Source: Halovibrio salipaludis (GTDB lineage Bacteria > Pseudomonadota > Gammaproteobacteria > Pseudomonadales > Oleiphilaceae). Taken from it: DNA of 64,000 bases. The first letter of the stretch is position 1, and each line of letters opens with the position of its first letter. The position numbers and the translations under genes were made by a program. Below, piece by piece: positions 1-12,993 of this stretch. The DNA lies in NCBI RefSeq assembly GCF_002286965.1, contig NZ_NSKD01000001.1, positions 558,001 to 622,000 on the forward strand, in the 5' to 3' direction. Below the pieces are notes generated by a model. That model saw only the letters and a program-made list of their open reading frames with translations. It was not told the origin of the DNA and did not search any database.

Positions 1-3754
<3,754 letters not shown>

Positions 3755-3771
<17 letters not shown>

Positions 3772-4678
3772 GATCACTCCGGTTGCCATTCTGGGGGTCC
3801 GATCGCTGCCAGGCGAGGACCTTACGTGCTGCCACAGGGGTCAGCTCCGGGTGCTGCCAGTCTGTCAGTTCGCCCTGCCCGAGAATCAGCAGTCCGCCCG
3901 GGGCGAGCAGATCGGCCAGTCGGTTGGCGATGTCCCGCCGCCGCCAGCGGCGGAAGTAGATAAGCACATTCTGGCAGAAAATGATGTCCATGCCGTGCAT
4001 GGGCGCGTGTCGCAGTTCAAGAATATTGAGCTGGGAGAAGCTGACGCGCTTCCTGAGCTCCGGAATCACGGAGACACTGTGGTCCGTCAGGGTCTCGAAA
4101 TAGTGGGACTGCCAGTAAGGGTCCGTACCCGCGAGCCGACGCGGTCCGTAAACACCGTGGCGGGCTTTATCCAGTGCCACCAGGCTGATGTCGGTGCCGG
4201 TAACGCCGAAATAGCGGCGTCCTGCTGCCTCGCTGGCGGCCTTATGCAGGATCATGGCCAGGGTGTAGGCTTCCTCGCCGGTGGCGCACCCCAGGCTCCA
4301 GGCCTCGAGGGTTCTGCAGCCGTGTTCCCGGTAGCGCTCACGGGCGTACTCGGCCACCAGCTCAAAGGCGTCCCCGTCGCGGAAGAAGCGGGTCTCCTGG
4401 ACGGTCAGCCGGTCCACCAGGGTTGCCCATTCGGCAATGGCACCGGGGCCGTACATGACCTTCTCGTAGTAGGCCTGGTAGCTGGGAAAACCGAGTTCCC
4501 GGAGGCGGGTGCCCACATTGGCTTCCAGAAAGGAGCGCCGCTCCGGGGTCAGCGTCATGCCGGTACGCGATTCAAGCAGGTCCCGCCATTGCTCGAACTG
4601 GGCGTCATCCATGGCCATCCCCGGCGCGAAGCCGGGCATGGCCATTGTGGATGGGTTGTCGTTTTCAGCATTGACCAT
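3755..4678 (-). CDS. pilK: PilK, CheR-type chemoreceptor glutamate methyltransferase
   Basis: 307 residues, usual for CheR/PilK. The N-terminal CheR helical domain (about 22-80) is followed by a SAM-binding methyltransferase fold with WSLGCATGEEAYTLAM and the acidic GTDIS motif. The C-terminal part has the PxxFCQNVLIYF-like strand (IIFCQNVLIYFRRW). It would methylate glutamates on the receptor PilJ. It lies between pilJ (30 bp upstream) and chpA (17 bp overlap) in the Chp operon, which supports PilK over a flagellar CheR. Confidence 0.93.
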
Positions 4679-4708
4679 GGTACGCCCGCACCTGACCGGT
4701 GGTTCTGA

Positions 4709-6841
4709 TTAACGGACTGTCGGGACATCCTGGTCGCTGTCATCCCCGTCATCCATGGGCTCGTCCTCGTCGGGAACCTGCGGGGCTTCCGGCTCAGACT
4801 GTGCCTGCTCGCTCTCGCCCGCCGTCTCCGGCAGCTTGAAGCCGGCCACGGACTCACGCAGCTCGGCGGCCATCGCTGCCAGGTTGCCGATGGACTCGGC
4901 GGTCTGGTTGGTACCCGAGGAGGTCTGCGAGGTGATCTCCTGGATCACGTTCATGGTGTTCGAGATGTGCGCCGCCGAGGACGACTGCTGGCGTGCCGCG
5001 TTGGAGATGTTCTGGATCAGTTCCGCCAGGTTGGTGGATACGTTCTCGATCTCCTCCAGGGCGACACCGGCGTCCTGGGCCAGACGGGCACCACGCACCA
5101 CCTCGGAGGTGGTGTGCTCCATGGAGATAACGGCTTCGTTGGTGTCCGACTGGATCGTCTTGACCAGGGCCTCGATCTGCTTGGTTGCCGCCGAGGAGCG
5201 TTCCGCCAGGCGCTGGACCTCGTCCGCGACCACCGCGAAGCCACGGCCCGCGTCACCGGCCATGGAGGCCTGGATGGCGGCGTTCAGCGACAGGATGTTG
5301 GTCTGGTCGGCGATGTCGTTGATCAGCGATACGATGTCGCCGATCTCCTGGGAGGATTCACCCAGGCGCTTGATCCGCTTGGAGGTTTCCTGGATCTGCT
5401 CGCGGATGTCGTCCATGCCCTTGATGGTGTTCTGCACCACTTCGGCGCCTTTCTTGGCGATGGATACTGAGCGTTCCGCCACCGAGGAGGATTCGGAGGC
5501 GTTGGACGATACCTGGTCGATGGAGACCGCCATTTCGTTCACGGCTGCCGAGGCACCCGCAATCTCCTGGGCCTGGTGCTCCGAGGCCTCGGCCAGCTGC
5601 TTGGCCGTGGCCTGGGTCTGCTCGGCGGAGGAGGCGACGTTCACGGCCGTGTCGCGGATGGACTGCACCAGGGTGCGCATCTGGTCGATGGCGTAGTTGA
5701 TGGAGTCCGCGATGGCGCCGGTGAAGTCCTCGGTGACCGTGGCCTCGGTGGTCAGGTCACCATCGGCGAGGTCGGCCAGTTCGTCCAGCAGCCGCAGGAT
5801 GGCGTTCTGGTTCTGCTCGTTCTGCTCCTGGGTCTCGCGCAGCCGGCGCTGGGAGGCCTGGTACAGGGCCACGCCGATGGCGATGATGTTGGCCAGGATG
5901 GCGATCAGGATCACGTAGGCCCACAGCGGCGTGACGATGTGGCTGCGGTTCTGGACCAGGGAGACCAGCTCCGAGGTTTCACTCAGCAGTTCAGGGCTCT
6001 GGCTGAAAATGGTGTTGGCGGAGTCCCGCGCCTGGAACAGGTCCGGGGAGAAGTTGAGGATCCGGTCGACGTTCTCGTCCACCACGCTGAAGAGCTCGTT
6101 CTCGACATATTCGAGGATGAACTGCGCGTCCGGATCCTCCAGCGCGCTCACATCCATGGATTCGTCGCCACGCAGCTGGGCGTTGAGCACGCGGCCGAAG
6201 CGCTGGGCGTCCTGGCCGAACTGGTTGGCGGCCACCACCGCGTCCTCGTCACCACTGAGGATGTTGTTCACGCTCCGGGCGATACGCTCGGCCAGCAGCG
6301 ACTGGCGCTGGGCCAGTGAGATCTGCTGGGGAGCCGCTTCGGTGTTGATGAGGATGTCCACCACGTCCTCGTATTCCACCTGCAGGTCCGGAATGATGCT
6401 GTTGAGTTCGCCGGCCACCTGGTGCAGCTCAAGCACCCCGCTGCGGGTGGCGAGGATCTCATCGGCGTTGGTCCGTACATCGTTCCACAGCGATTGCACC
6501 TCGGTTTCCCCGGTGAGCTCGAGCGGGGGCAGGCCGGTTTCCGGGTTGCCTTCGCGCAGATAGCCCCAGAGCTCATCGAACCGGTCACGGGAGCTCTGGA
6601 GCTGGTCGAAGGCCGACTCGGTGCCGCCCGCCGCCTCGGTGGCGTTCTTGGCGATCTCCTGGGAGAGCACCCGCAGGTCACCCGCGTAGTCGATGTACTG
6701 GGCATCATGGCTGCTGTTGCGGTTGATCAGGAACAGCACCACCACCAGCGCAATGGTCAGCACCCCGAGCAGACCGATCAGACCCACAATGGGCCGATTG
6801 GCGCTCTGCGCTGAGATGAATTTTCCGGCACGGTTCTGCAT
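4709..6841 (-). CDS. pilJ: PilJ, methyl-accepting chemoreceptor for twitching motility
   Basis: About 710 residues. The start at 6841 (MQNRAGKF) is preferred because AGGAG lies 7 nt upstream; a longer frame begins at 6862. TM1 lies near residues 20-40 and TM2 near 305-328 (WAYVILIAILANIIAIGVAL). Between them is an all-helical periplasmic region typical of PilJ-type sensors. The cytoplasmic part carries the conserved MCP hairpin tip (DIADQTNILSLNAAIQA) and ends in an acidic Pro/Glu/Asp tail. It senses pilus or surface cues and controls ChpA through PilI. Third-last gene of the pilG-chpA operon. Confidence 0.95.
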   Translation of the reverse strand: MQNRAGKFISAQSANRPIVGLIGLLGVLTIALVVVLFLINRNSSHDAQYIDYAGDLRVLSQEIAKNATEAAGGTESAFDQLQSSRDRFDELWGYLREGNPETGLPPLELTGETEVQSLWNDVRTNADEILATRSGVLELHQVAGELNSIIPDLQVEYEDVVDILINTEAAPQQISLAQRQSLLAERIARSVNNILSGDEDAVVAANQFGQDAQRFGRVLNAQLRGDESMDVSALEDPDAQFILEYVENELFSVVDENVDRILNFSPDLFQARDSANTIFSQSPELLSETSELVSLVQNRSHIVTPLWAYVILIAILANIIAIGVALYQASQRRLRETQEQNEQNQNAILRLLDELADLADGDLTTEATVTEDFTGAIADSINYAIDQMRTLVQSIRDTAVNVASSAEQTQATAKQLAEASEHQAQEIAGASAAVNEMAVSIDQVSSNASESSSVAERSVSIAKKGAEVVQNTIKGMDDIREQIQETSKRIKRLGESSQEIGDIVSLINDIADQTNILSLNAAIQASMAGDAGRGFAVVADEVQRLAERSSAATKQIEALVKTIQSDTNEAVISMEHTTSEVVRGARLAQDAGVALEEIENVSTNLAELIQNISNAARQQSSSAAHISNTMNVIQEITSQTSSGTNQTAESIGNLAAMAAELRESVAGFKLPETAGESEQAQSEPEAPQVPDEDEPMDDGDDSDQDVPTVR

Positions 6842-6909
6842 TTTCGGCTCCTGGCCTGTCACTCTGATGTTGTTTTTGATTGATGGATCCGGTGGCTACC
6901 ACACGCGCA

Positions 6910-7470
6910 CTACCAGTGCGCGACATCCAGAAACTGTTCATTTTCGGCCAGCGCCAGTGTGGAAAACACGTTCCACACCTCGTCACTGCGCTGGTAAGCC
7001 CCCCGCAGGAAGGGTTTCACCACCGCGGGAGGATCCTCCGGGTCCGGCACATGACTGTCGACACTGAAGTACTGCATTCCGAGGACGTCATCCACCACCA
7101 GCCCGCTGAACAGGTTGCCCTGTTCGATGACCAGCACGCGGCGTTCACGCAGGGCGCCGGCGGGCCTGGGCAGACCAAAGTAGAGGGCCAGATCGGTGAT
7201 CGGAAGCAGGCGGCCGCGGACGTTGGCGACGCCGAGCATGAAGGCCCGGACGCCGGGAACCGGGGTGAACCGGGGGACGTCCAGGATTTCGACCACCTCA
7301 CCCATGGGGGCCACATACCGCTGGCCCGCCAGGGTGAACCCGATACCGCTGAACAGTTCGACCGCTTCTTCCTGCTTGGGCAGCCCGGCCGCCTGTTCAC
7401 GGCTGCGCCGGGCAATGTCCGTCAGGACGCTGAACGGGTCGGCTTCGGGGGAGGTGGCCTGCGCGGACAT
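6910..7470 (-). CDS. pilI: PilI, CheW-like coupling protein
   Basis: 186 residues with one CheW domain over most of the length (GIGFTLAGQRYVAPMGEVVEI, GVANVRGRLLPITDL). It should dock ChpA to PilJ at the pole. It sits 13 bp after pilH and upstream of pilJ, as in other Pil-Chp operons. No catalytic residues are expected. The ATG at 7470 fits the family start. Confidence 0.92.
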   Translation of the reverse strand: MSAQATSPEADPFSVLTDIARRSREQAAGLPKQEEAVELFSGIGFTLAGQRYVAPMGEVVEILDVPRFTPVPGVRAFMLGVANVRGRLLPITDLALYFGLPRPAGALRERRVLVIEQGNLFSGLVVDDVLGMQYFSVDSHVPDPEDPPAVVKPFLRGAYQRSDEVWNVFSTLALAENEQFLDVAHW

Positions 7471-7483
7471 CCGGAGCTCCCGT

Positions 7484-7846
7484 TCAGCTCAGCAGGTCGT
7501 CGATGGTCTTGAGCAGCTCGTCCTCGGGCACGGGCTTGACCAGATAGCCACGGGCGCCCTGGCGCGTGCCCCAGACGCGGTCGGTTTCCTGGTCCTTGGT
7601 GGTCACGATGACCACCGGGATGTGCTGGGTTTCCGAGCTGCGGGTCAGCTGCCGGGTTGCCTGGAAGCCGTTCAGCCCGGGCATGACCACGTCCATGAGG
7701 ACCAGGTCCGGCTGCTCCGAACGGGCGATGGCCACGCCGTCGGAGCCATTGTCGGCACTGAGTACTTCGTGGCCGTTCTTGGTCAGCAGTCCGGAGATCT
7801 TTTTCACCTCTGTGGGTGAGTCGTCAACGATCAGGATGCGAGCCAT
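7484..7846 (-). CDS. pilH: PilH, single-domain response regulator
   Basis: 120 residues, a stand-alone CheY-like receiver: acidic pair in ILIVDDSPTE, phospho-acceptor Asp in LVLMDVVMPGLNG, Thr in VIVTTKD, Lys in LVKPVPEDEL. No output domain. In Pseudomonas PilH acts with the PilT retraction side and as a phosphate sink. Assigned PilH rather than PilG because it is the second gene, directly before pilI. Confidence 0.92.
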   Translation of the reverse strand: MARILIVDDSPTEVKKISGLLTKNGHEVLSADNGSDGVAIARSEQPDLVLMDVVMPGLNGFQATRQLTRSSETQHIPVVIVTTKDQETDRVWGTRQGARGYLVKPVPEDELLKTIDDLLS

Positions 7847-7893
7847 GGGTTCCTCTACTCTGGGTCGTCAAATGATGGGGCATGCCGGCGCTG

Positions 7894-8286
7894 TTATTCC
7901 TGGCGTGCGGGCATGTGGTCGCGGATGGTGCCGAGCAGCTCATCCTTGCTGAAGGGCTTCGTCAGGTACTGGTCCGACCCCACGATGCGGCCCTTCGCCT
8001 TGTCGAAGAGGCCGTCCTTGCTCGACAGCATGATCACGGGCGTCTGTTTGAAGGCATCATTGTTCTTGATCAGGGCGCAGGTCTGATAGCCATCAAGCCG
8101 TGGCATCATGATGTCCACGAAGATGATGTCCGGCTGGGAGTCCGCGATCTTGGCGAGTGCGTCAAAGCCATCGGTGGCGGTGATGACTTCGCAGCCCACT
8201 TTCTTGAGAAGGGTTTCAGCGGTGCGACGGATGGTTTTGCTGTCGTCGATCACCATGACTTTGAGGTTTTCGAAGTTATCGTCCAT
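7894..8286 (-). CDS. pilG: PilG, single-domain response regulator, first gene of the Chp operon
   Basis: 130 residues, CheY-like receiver: VMVIDDSKTIR with the acidic pair, phospho-acceptor in IIFVDIMMPRLDGYQ, and a C-terminal LTKPFSKDELL with the conserved Lys. PilG-P promotes pilus extension and adenylate cyclase activity in Pseudomonas. It heads the operon divergently from gshB across a 334-bp region that holds a candidate CRP/Vfr site. Confidence 0.93.
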   Translation of the reverse strand: MDDNFENLKVMVIDDSKTIRRTAETLLKKVGCEVITATDGFDALAKIADSQPDIIFVDIMMPRLDGYQTCALIKNNDAFKQTPVIMLSSKDGLFDKAKGRIVGSDQYLTKPFSKDELLGTIRDHMPARQE

Positions 8287-8620
8287 TGTCCAACAGCCCT
8301 GCGCTAGAGATAGAGATCATTATTGTTGTCGGCGGCCCGGATGGCGTCCAGTGCCCGTGCTTCGGCCTCAATATGAGGCGCCGTTTTAACACAGATCCCG
8401 TGCATGTTCTATATAGCCCCACTGTTATAGCGGACGATGGCCCGGGCCTCCAGCGGCACCGTGTCACTGATTGTGATCTGTCTCACTATATGGGCGCCAT
8501 GCAACAGCCTGCAAAGCCAGCTTGCAGAACCGCTGCCCTTTTTCCAGCATAGCAGGTATTCTCTGGCACGCATTTCCGGCACATTGCCGGTCCGTTAATC
8601 CGTCTCCGGGAGGCCCCCTG
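8287..8620. promoter_or_regulatory. Divergent regulatory region between pilG and gshB
   Basis: 334 bp without a credible gene. It must hold the promoters for the pil-chp operon (leftward) and gshB (rightward). AT-rich TATATA and TATAGC patches lie at 8405-8432, but no clear -35/-10 pair could be chosen. A CRP/Vfr-type half-site pair lies at 8472-8487. A gggagg Shine-Dalgarno at 8608-8613 precedes the gshB ATG. Confidence 0.6.
8472..8487. promoter_or_regulatory. Candidate CRP/Vfr-binding site
   Basis: TGTGA-TCTGTC-TCACT matches the CRP-family pattern TGTGA-N6-TCACA at 9 of 10 half-site positions. Vfr, the Pseudomonas CRP homologue, works with Pil-Chp through cAMP, so the location is meaningful. 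It is about 190 bp upstream of pilG and 134 bp upstream of gshB. Binding is inferred. Confidence 0.42.
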
Positions 8621-9580
8621 ATGAGTGTGACCCTGGGTGTGGTCATGGATCCGATCGAACGGATCAGTTTCAAGAAGGACACCACGCTGGCACTGCTTCT
8701 GGCAGCCAGGCGCCGTGGCTGGACGCTGCGCTACATGGAGCTCGACGACCTCTACGTGCGCGATGGTGGGGCCCGGGCCAGGACGCGCGAGCTGGAGGTG
8801 TTCGACGATCCGCAGCACTGGCATGAATTCGGTGAGACCCGGGACCAGGATCTCGGCGAGCTGGACGTCATCCTGATGCGCAAGGATCCGCCGGTGGACG
8901 ACGCCTTCACCATGGCCACCTGGATTCTGGAGATGGCGGAGGGCCAGGGCGCCTTGGTGCTCAACCCGCCGCATACATTACGGGATTGCAACGAGAAGCT
9001 GTTCGCGACGCGCTTTCCCCAGTGCATCCCGCCTCTGGTGGTCAGCCAGGATCCGCAGCGGCTGCGCGAGTTCCACGCAGAGCACGGCGACGTCATCATG
9101 AAGCCCATGAACGGCATGGGCGGTAAGTCCATCTTCCGGGTACGCCCCGACGATGAGAATCTGAGTGTCATCCTCGAGACCCTGACCGAGGACGGTACGC
9201 GGACCGCCATGGCGCAGCGCTACCTCCCGGAGATCCGTGACGGTGACAAGCGCATCCTCATGATCGACGGCGAACCGCTGCCGTATTCGCTGGCGCGCAT
9301 ACCCGGTGCCGGTGAGAGCCGGGGCAACCTGGCCGCCGGCGGGCGCGGTGAAGGCCGCGAACTCACCGACCGGGACCGCTGGATCTGCGAGCAGGTGGGG
9401 CCGGCGCTGAAGGCGCGTGGGCTGCTGTTCGTGGGCATCGATGTGATTGGCGACTACCTGACGGAAGTGAATGTGACCAGCCCCACCTGTGTGCGCGAGC
9501 TTGACCGGGCCTTTGACGACGACATCGGCGGACGCCTGATGGAGGCTATCGCGACCCGCCTGGACAATCGGGCCGGCTGA
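8621..9580 (+). CDS. gshB: Glutathione synthetase, ATP-grasp
   Basis: 319 residues from the ATG at 8621 (MSVTLGVVMDPIERISFKKD), the classic GshB N-terminus; a gggagg ribosome site lies 7 bp upstream. It ligates glycine to gamma-glutamylcysteine with ATP. Visible motifs are VIMKPMNGMGGKSIF (ATP-grasp lysine and glycine-rich loop), the RILMIDGEPLPYSLAR strand, NLAAGGRGEGRELT, and the C-terminal GIDVIGDYLTEVNVTSPT metal-binding region. Its position beside pilG and tonB matches Pseudomonas. Confidence 0.97.
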   Translation: MSVTLGVVMDPIERISFKKDTTLALLLAARRRGWTLRYMELDDLYVRDGGARARTRELEVFDDPQHWHEFGETRDQDLGELDVILMRKDPPVDDAFTMATWILEMAEGQGALVLNPPHTLRDCNEKLFATRFPQCIPPLVVSQDPQRLREFHAEHGDVIMKPMNGMGGKSIFRVRPDDENLSVILETLTEDGTRTAMAQRYLPEIRDGDKRILMIDGEPLPYSLARIPGAGESRGNLAAGGRGEGRELTDRDRWICEQVGPALKARGLLFVGIDVIGDYLTEVNVTSPTCVRELDRAFDDDIGGRLMEAIATRLDNRAG

Positions 9581-9588
9581 GGGCTGTT

Positions 9589-10458
9589 GTGGCGGAGGTA
9601 ACGCATACGGATCGCCTGGGGCTGACGCTCTTTGCAGCCCTGGTGTTTCACGGTGTACTGATCCTGGGGGTGGGGTTCGCGCCGGAAGACCCCTCGACCA
9701 CGGATCACAGCATGGACGTGACCCTGGCCACCCGGCCAAGCGCGGAGGCGCCCGAGGACGCGGACTTCCTGGCGGAGGCGGCCCAGAAGGGCAGTGGCGA
9801 TGCGGACGCCGTCCAGGAGGTTACGGCCACCGAGCCGGCGCCGCTGTCCGCCCCTGAAACCCGGCAGGCCACGCCGCCGCGGCCCGAACCCCGCCCTGAG
9901 AGTGGCGGGGCCACCAGCCGTGTCACCACGCAGGCCGAATCCCGCCGCGAGGTGCCGGAGGACAGCGAGGAGGACCGGGAGGCCCCGGAACGGGACAATC
10001 CCCATGAAACCCTCCGGGAACGCAGCCGGGATATCGCCAGCCTGGAGGCCCGGCTCAGCCAGCAGCAGAACCAGTACGCCAAACGCCCCAGGGTGAACCG
10101 GGTAACCTCCGTCTCCACCATGCAGGATGCTGGCGCGGCCTATGTGCGGAACTGGCAGCAGACCATTGAGCGCACGGGCAACCTCAACTATCCCGAGGAG
10201 GCGCGCCGGCGGGGTCTGCATGGTGAGGTCCGGATGCTGGTTGCCATCAACAAAGACGGCAGTCTGCGCGAGCTGGAGGTCCTGCAGTCCTCGGGGTACG
10301 CGGTCCTGGACGACGCGGCCCGGCGCATCGTGCGCCAGGCCAGCCCGTTTGAGGCCTTCAGCGGACGCATGGCCGAAGAACAGGATGTGCTCGAGATCAT
10401 CCGCACCTGGTCGTTCCAGCCCCGTGGTCTCAGCGGCAGCGCCCCGGATAGGGGATAA
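9589..10458 (+). CDS. tonB: TonB-family energy transducer
   Basis: 289 residues, GTG start 9 nt after gshB. An N-terminal membrane anchor (LGLTLFAALVFHGVLILGVGF) precedes a long acidic, Pro/Glu/Ala-rich periplasmic spacer (about 40-165). The C-terminal TonB domain holds NYPEEARRRGLHGEVRM, GSLRELEVLQSSGY and WSFQP. It would pass proton-motive force from ExbB/ExbD to outer-membrane receptors. No exbBD or receptor gene is adjacent, and the family has several paralogues per genome, so the partner is unknown. Confidence 0.88.
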   Translation: MAEVTHTDRLGLTLFAALVFHGVLILGVGFAPEDPSTTDHSMDVTLATRPSAEAPEDADFLAEAAQKGSGDADAVQEVTATEPAPLSAPETRQATPPRPEPRPESGGATSRVTTQAESRREVPEDSEEDREAPERDNPHETLRERSRDIASLEARLSQQQNQYAKRPRVNRVTSVSTMQDAGAAYVRNWQQTIERTGNLNYPEEARRRGLHGEVRMLVAINKDGSLRELEVLQSSGYAVLDDAARRIVRQASPFEAFSGRMAEEQDVLEIIRTWSFQPRGLSGSAPDRG

Positions 10459-10499
10459 CCCCTCTTGTACGTGCGCCGCAGGCAAGGAATACTGCGGCC

Positions 10500-11057
10500 A
10501 TGAGCACGCAGCCCGAATTCCTGACCAACCAGTTCCTCATCGCCACCCCTTACCTGGCGGATCCGCGCTTCGAGGGGTCGCTCACCTACATCTGTGAGCA
10601 CAGTGATGAGGGGGCCATGGGCCTGACCATCAACCACCCGCTGGATCTCGACCTGGGGGATCTTCTGTCGCAGCTGTCGATGGAAGGCGAGCCTCCCCAT
10701 GCGCCCGTCTACCAGGGCGGACCGGTCCAGCCCGAGCGCGGCTTTGTCCTGCACCGGCCAGTGGGGCACTGGCAGAGCTCACTGGCGCTGACCGACACAC
10801 TGGCGCTGTCTACCTCACGTGACATCCTCAGTGCCATCGCCGTAGGCGAAGGGCCGACAGACTTCCTGATGCTGCTGGGGTATGCCGGCTGGTCGCCGGG
10901 GCAGCTGGAGGAAGAACTGGCGGGGGATGCCTGGCTCACCTGCCCGGCGGACGAGACCATCCTGTTCGAGCGTGAACCGGCCCAGCGCCTCAACGCCGCC
11001 CTGGAGAAACTGGGCGTCAGTCCCGGCCACCTCAGCGGGGGCGTGGGGCATGCCTGA
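10500..11057 (+). CDS. yqgE: YqgE/AlgH family protein (UPF0301)
   Basis: 185 residues, full family length. Conserved elements are FLIATPYLADPRFEGSLTYICEH at the N-terminus, GAMGLTINHPL, and VYQGGPVQPERGFVLH. The biochemical role is not firmly known; the pseudomonad homologue was named AlgH for an effect on alginate. It overlaps ruvX by 8 bp, a pairing kept across proteobacteria. Confidence 0.93.
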   Translation: MSTQPEFLTNQFLIATPYLADPRFEGSLTYICEHSDEGAMGLTINHPLDLDLGDLLSQLSMEGEPPHAPVYQGGPVQPERGFVLHRPVGHWQSSLALTDTLALSTSRDILSAIAVGEGPTDFLMLLGYAGWSPGQLEEELAGDAWLTCPADETILFEREPAQRLNAALEKLGVSPGHLSGGVGHA

Positions 11058-11475
11058 GAGCCGGAGCCTGATGGCCTTCGATTTCGGCGAGAAGTGGATC
11101 GGTGTGGCGGTGGGGCAGGAGATGCTCGGGTACGGTTCCGGCAAGGCGCGGCTGAAGGCGCGGGACGGGATCCCCGACTGGAACCAGGTGGCGGAGCTGG
11201 TCGAGGACTGGCAGCCGGACCTGTTCCTGGTGGGGCTGCCCCTGAACATGGACGGCACCGAGACCTGGCTGTGCCACCTGGCCCGCAAGTTCGCACGACG
11301 GCTCGAAGGGCGCTATCATCGCCCCGCAACCATGGTGGACGAACGCCTGACCACCCATGAGGCCAAGCAGGAATCGCTGGCACAGGGCCGGGTGCCGGAT
11401 TACGCGGATGAGGGCGTGGACCGGCGCGCGGCGGAGCTGATCCTCGAGACCTGGTGCGCCTCGGCCAGTGACTGA
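11050..11475 (+). CDS. ruvX: RuvX/YqgF, Holliday-junction resolvase-like RNase H-fold nuclease
   Basis: 141 residues from the ATG at 11050, which overlaps the end of yqgE by 8 bp; an upstream in-frame ATG would be far too long. The RNase H fold shows [15 protein letters not shown] (first catalytic Asp), [24 protein letters not shown] and a terminal [10 protein letters not shown] Asp. Homologues process pre-16S rRNA ends and have been proposed as Holliday-junction resolvases. A short 14-nt gap to pyrR suggests one transcript. Confidence 0.92.
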   Translation: MPESRSLMAFDFGEKWIGVAVGQEMLGYGSGKARLKARDGIPDWNQVAELVEDWQPDLFLVGLPLNMDGTETWLCHLARKFARRLEGRYHRPATMVDERLTTHEAKQESLAQGRVPDYADEGVDRRAAELILETWCASASD

Positions 11476-11489
11476 CTACAGGAGCCTCC

Positions 11490-11993
11490 GTGCAGGATAT
11501 TGAACAGCTTCTGGACCGGATGACCGACGACCTGCGCGCGCACATCAATGCGCGGGGTCTTTCCAGCCTGTGTCCCGTGGGCATCCGCACCGGCGGTGTC
11601 TGGGTCGCGCAGGCGCTGCGCGAACGCCTTGGCATTCAGACCGAATGCGGCGAACTGGACATCACCTTCTACCGGGACGACTTCAGCCGCATCGGGCTCC
11701 ACCCCCGGGTCAGCCCCTCGCGGCTGCCGTTCGAGACCGAAGGCCAGCACCTGCTGCTGGTGGACGACGTCATCATGAGCGGCCGCACCATCCGCGCCGC
11801 CATGAACGAACTCTTCGACTATGGGCGTCCCGAGTCCATTACCCTGGCGGCGCTGGTCGACCTGGGCCGGCGTGAGCTGCCGATCCAGCCCGACGTGACC
11901 GGCACCCATGAGACTCTGGGCCCGCGCCAGCGCATCAAGCTCCGCGGGCCGGAGACTCTGGAACTGGCGGTGGAGGAGGTGCCCGATGCCTGA
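11490..11993 (+). CDS. pyrR: PyrR, pyrimidine regulator / uracil phosphoribosyltransferase
   Basis: 167 residues with a GTG start. The type I PRTase signature [20 protein letters not shown] (PRPP loop) lies near residues 88-107. In Gram-positive bacteria PyrR binds pyr mRNA; in proteobacteria its regulatory role is less clear and UPRT activity may be the main function. It overlaps pyrB by 8 bp. Confidence 0.93.
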   Translation: MQDIEQLLDRMTDDLRAHINARGLSSLCPVGIRTGGVWVAQALRERLGIQTECGELDITFYRDDFSRIGLHPRVSPSRLPFETEGQHLLLVDDVIMSGRTIRAAMNELFDYGRPESITLAALVDLGRRELPIQPDVTGTHETLGPRQRIKLRGPETLELAVEEVPDA

Positions 11994-12993
11994 GACCAGC
12001 CGCGACCTCCAGCTGACCGCCGACGGCGAGCTGCGCCACTTTCTCGCGATTGAAGGACTGGGCCAGGCCCTGCTCACACGCATCCTGGACACCGCCGACT
12101 CCTTCATCGAAGTGGGTGAGCGCACCATCAAGAAGGTACCGCTTCTGCGCGGTCGCACCGTGGTGAATCTCTTTTTCGAGCCCAGTACCCGCACCCGCAG
12201 CACTTTCGAACTGGCCGCCAAGCGTCTCTCGGCGGATGTGCTCAACCTGGACATCGGTACTTCCGCGACCTCCAAGGGCGAATCCCTCTCGGACACCCTG
12301 CTCAACCTGCGCGCCATGGCCAGCGACATGTTCGTGATGCGCCACTCCCAGAGCGGCGCACCGCATTTCGTGGCCCAGTCCGTGACGCCGGATGTGGCCA
12401 TCATCAACGCTGGCGACGGGCGCCATGAACACCCCACCCAGGCCATGCTCGATATGCTGACCATCCGCCAGCACATGAAGACCTTCAGCGGCCTGCGGGT
12501 GGCCATCGTGGGCGACGTCCAGCACTCGCGGGTGGCGCGCTCCCAGATCCGGGCACTGAATACCCTGGGCGTGGACGAGGTCCGGCTGATCGCGCCGGAC
12601 ACACTGCTGCCCCATGAGCCCGAAGCGCTGGGTGCGCGGGTCTTCCACCGCATGGAGGAGGGGCTGCGCAACGTGGACGTGATCATCATGCTGCGGCTCC
12701 AGCACGAGCGCATGGAGGGGGCCCTGCTGCCGAGCGAGAGCGAGTTCTACCGCATGTACGGCCTGACCCGTGAGAAGCTGGCCTATGCCAACCCGGGCGC
12801 CCTGGTGATGCACCCGGGGCCGATCAACCGGGGCGTGGAGATTGAATCCGCCGTCGCGGACGGCCCCCAGTCCGTGATCCTGGGGCAGGTAACCAACGGC
12901 ATCGCCGTACGCATGGCCGTGATGTCCATGTCCATGGGCGGCCAGCTCAATGAACGCCAGTCTGGAACCGGAGAGGGAGTGGCTTCAACGTGA
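11986..12993 (+). CDS. pyrB: Aspartate carbamoyltransferase, catalytic chain
   Basis: 335 residues from the ATG at 11986 ([20 protein letters not shown]), overlapping pyrR by 8 bp. The carbamoyl-phosphate loop [18 protein letters not shown] (about 58-75), [14 protein letters not shown] and the MHPGPINRG motif are all present. It condenses carbamoyl phosphate with aspartate in UMP synthesis. No pyrI follows; the next gene is a dihydroorotase-like pyrC', so it is probably the class A (PyrB-PyrC') dodecameric enzyme known from Pseudomonas. Confidence 0.96.
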   Translation: MPETSRDLQLTADGELRHFLAIEGLGQALLTRILDTADSFIEVGERTIKKVPLLRGRTVVNLFFEPSTRTRSTFELAAKRLSADVLNLDIGTSATSKGESLSDTLLNLRAMASDMFVMRHSQSGAPHFVAQSVTPDVAIINAGDGRHEHPTQAMLDMLTIRQHMKTFSGLRVAIVGDVQHSRVARSQIRALNTLGVDEVRLIAPDTLLPHEPEALGARVFHRMEEGLRNVDVIIMLRLQHERMEGALLPSESEFYRMYGLTREKLAYANPGALVMHPGPINRGVEIESAVADGPQSVILGQVTNGIAVRMAVMSMSMGGQLNERQSGTGEGVAST

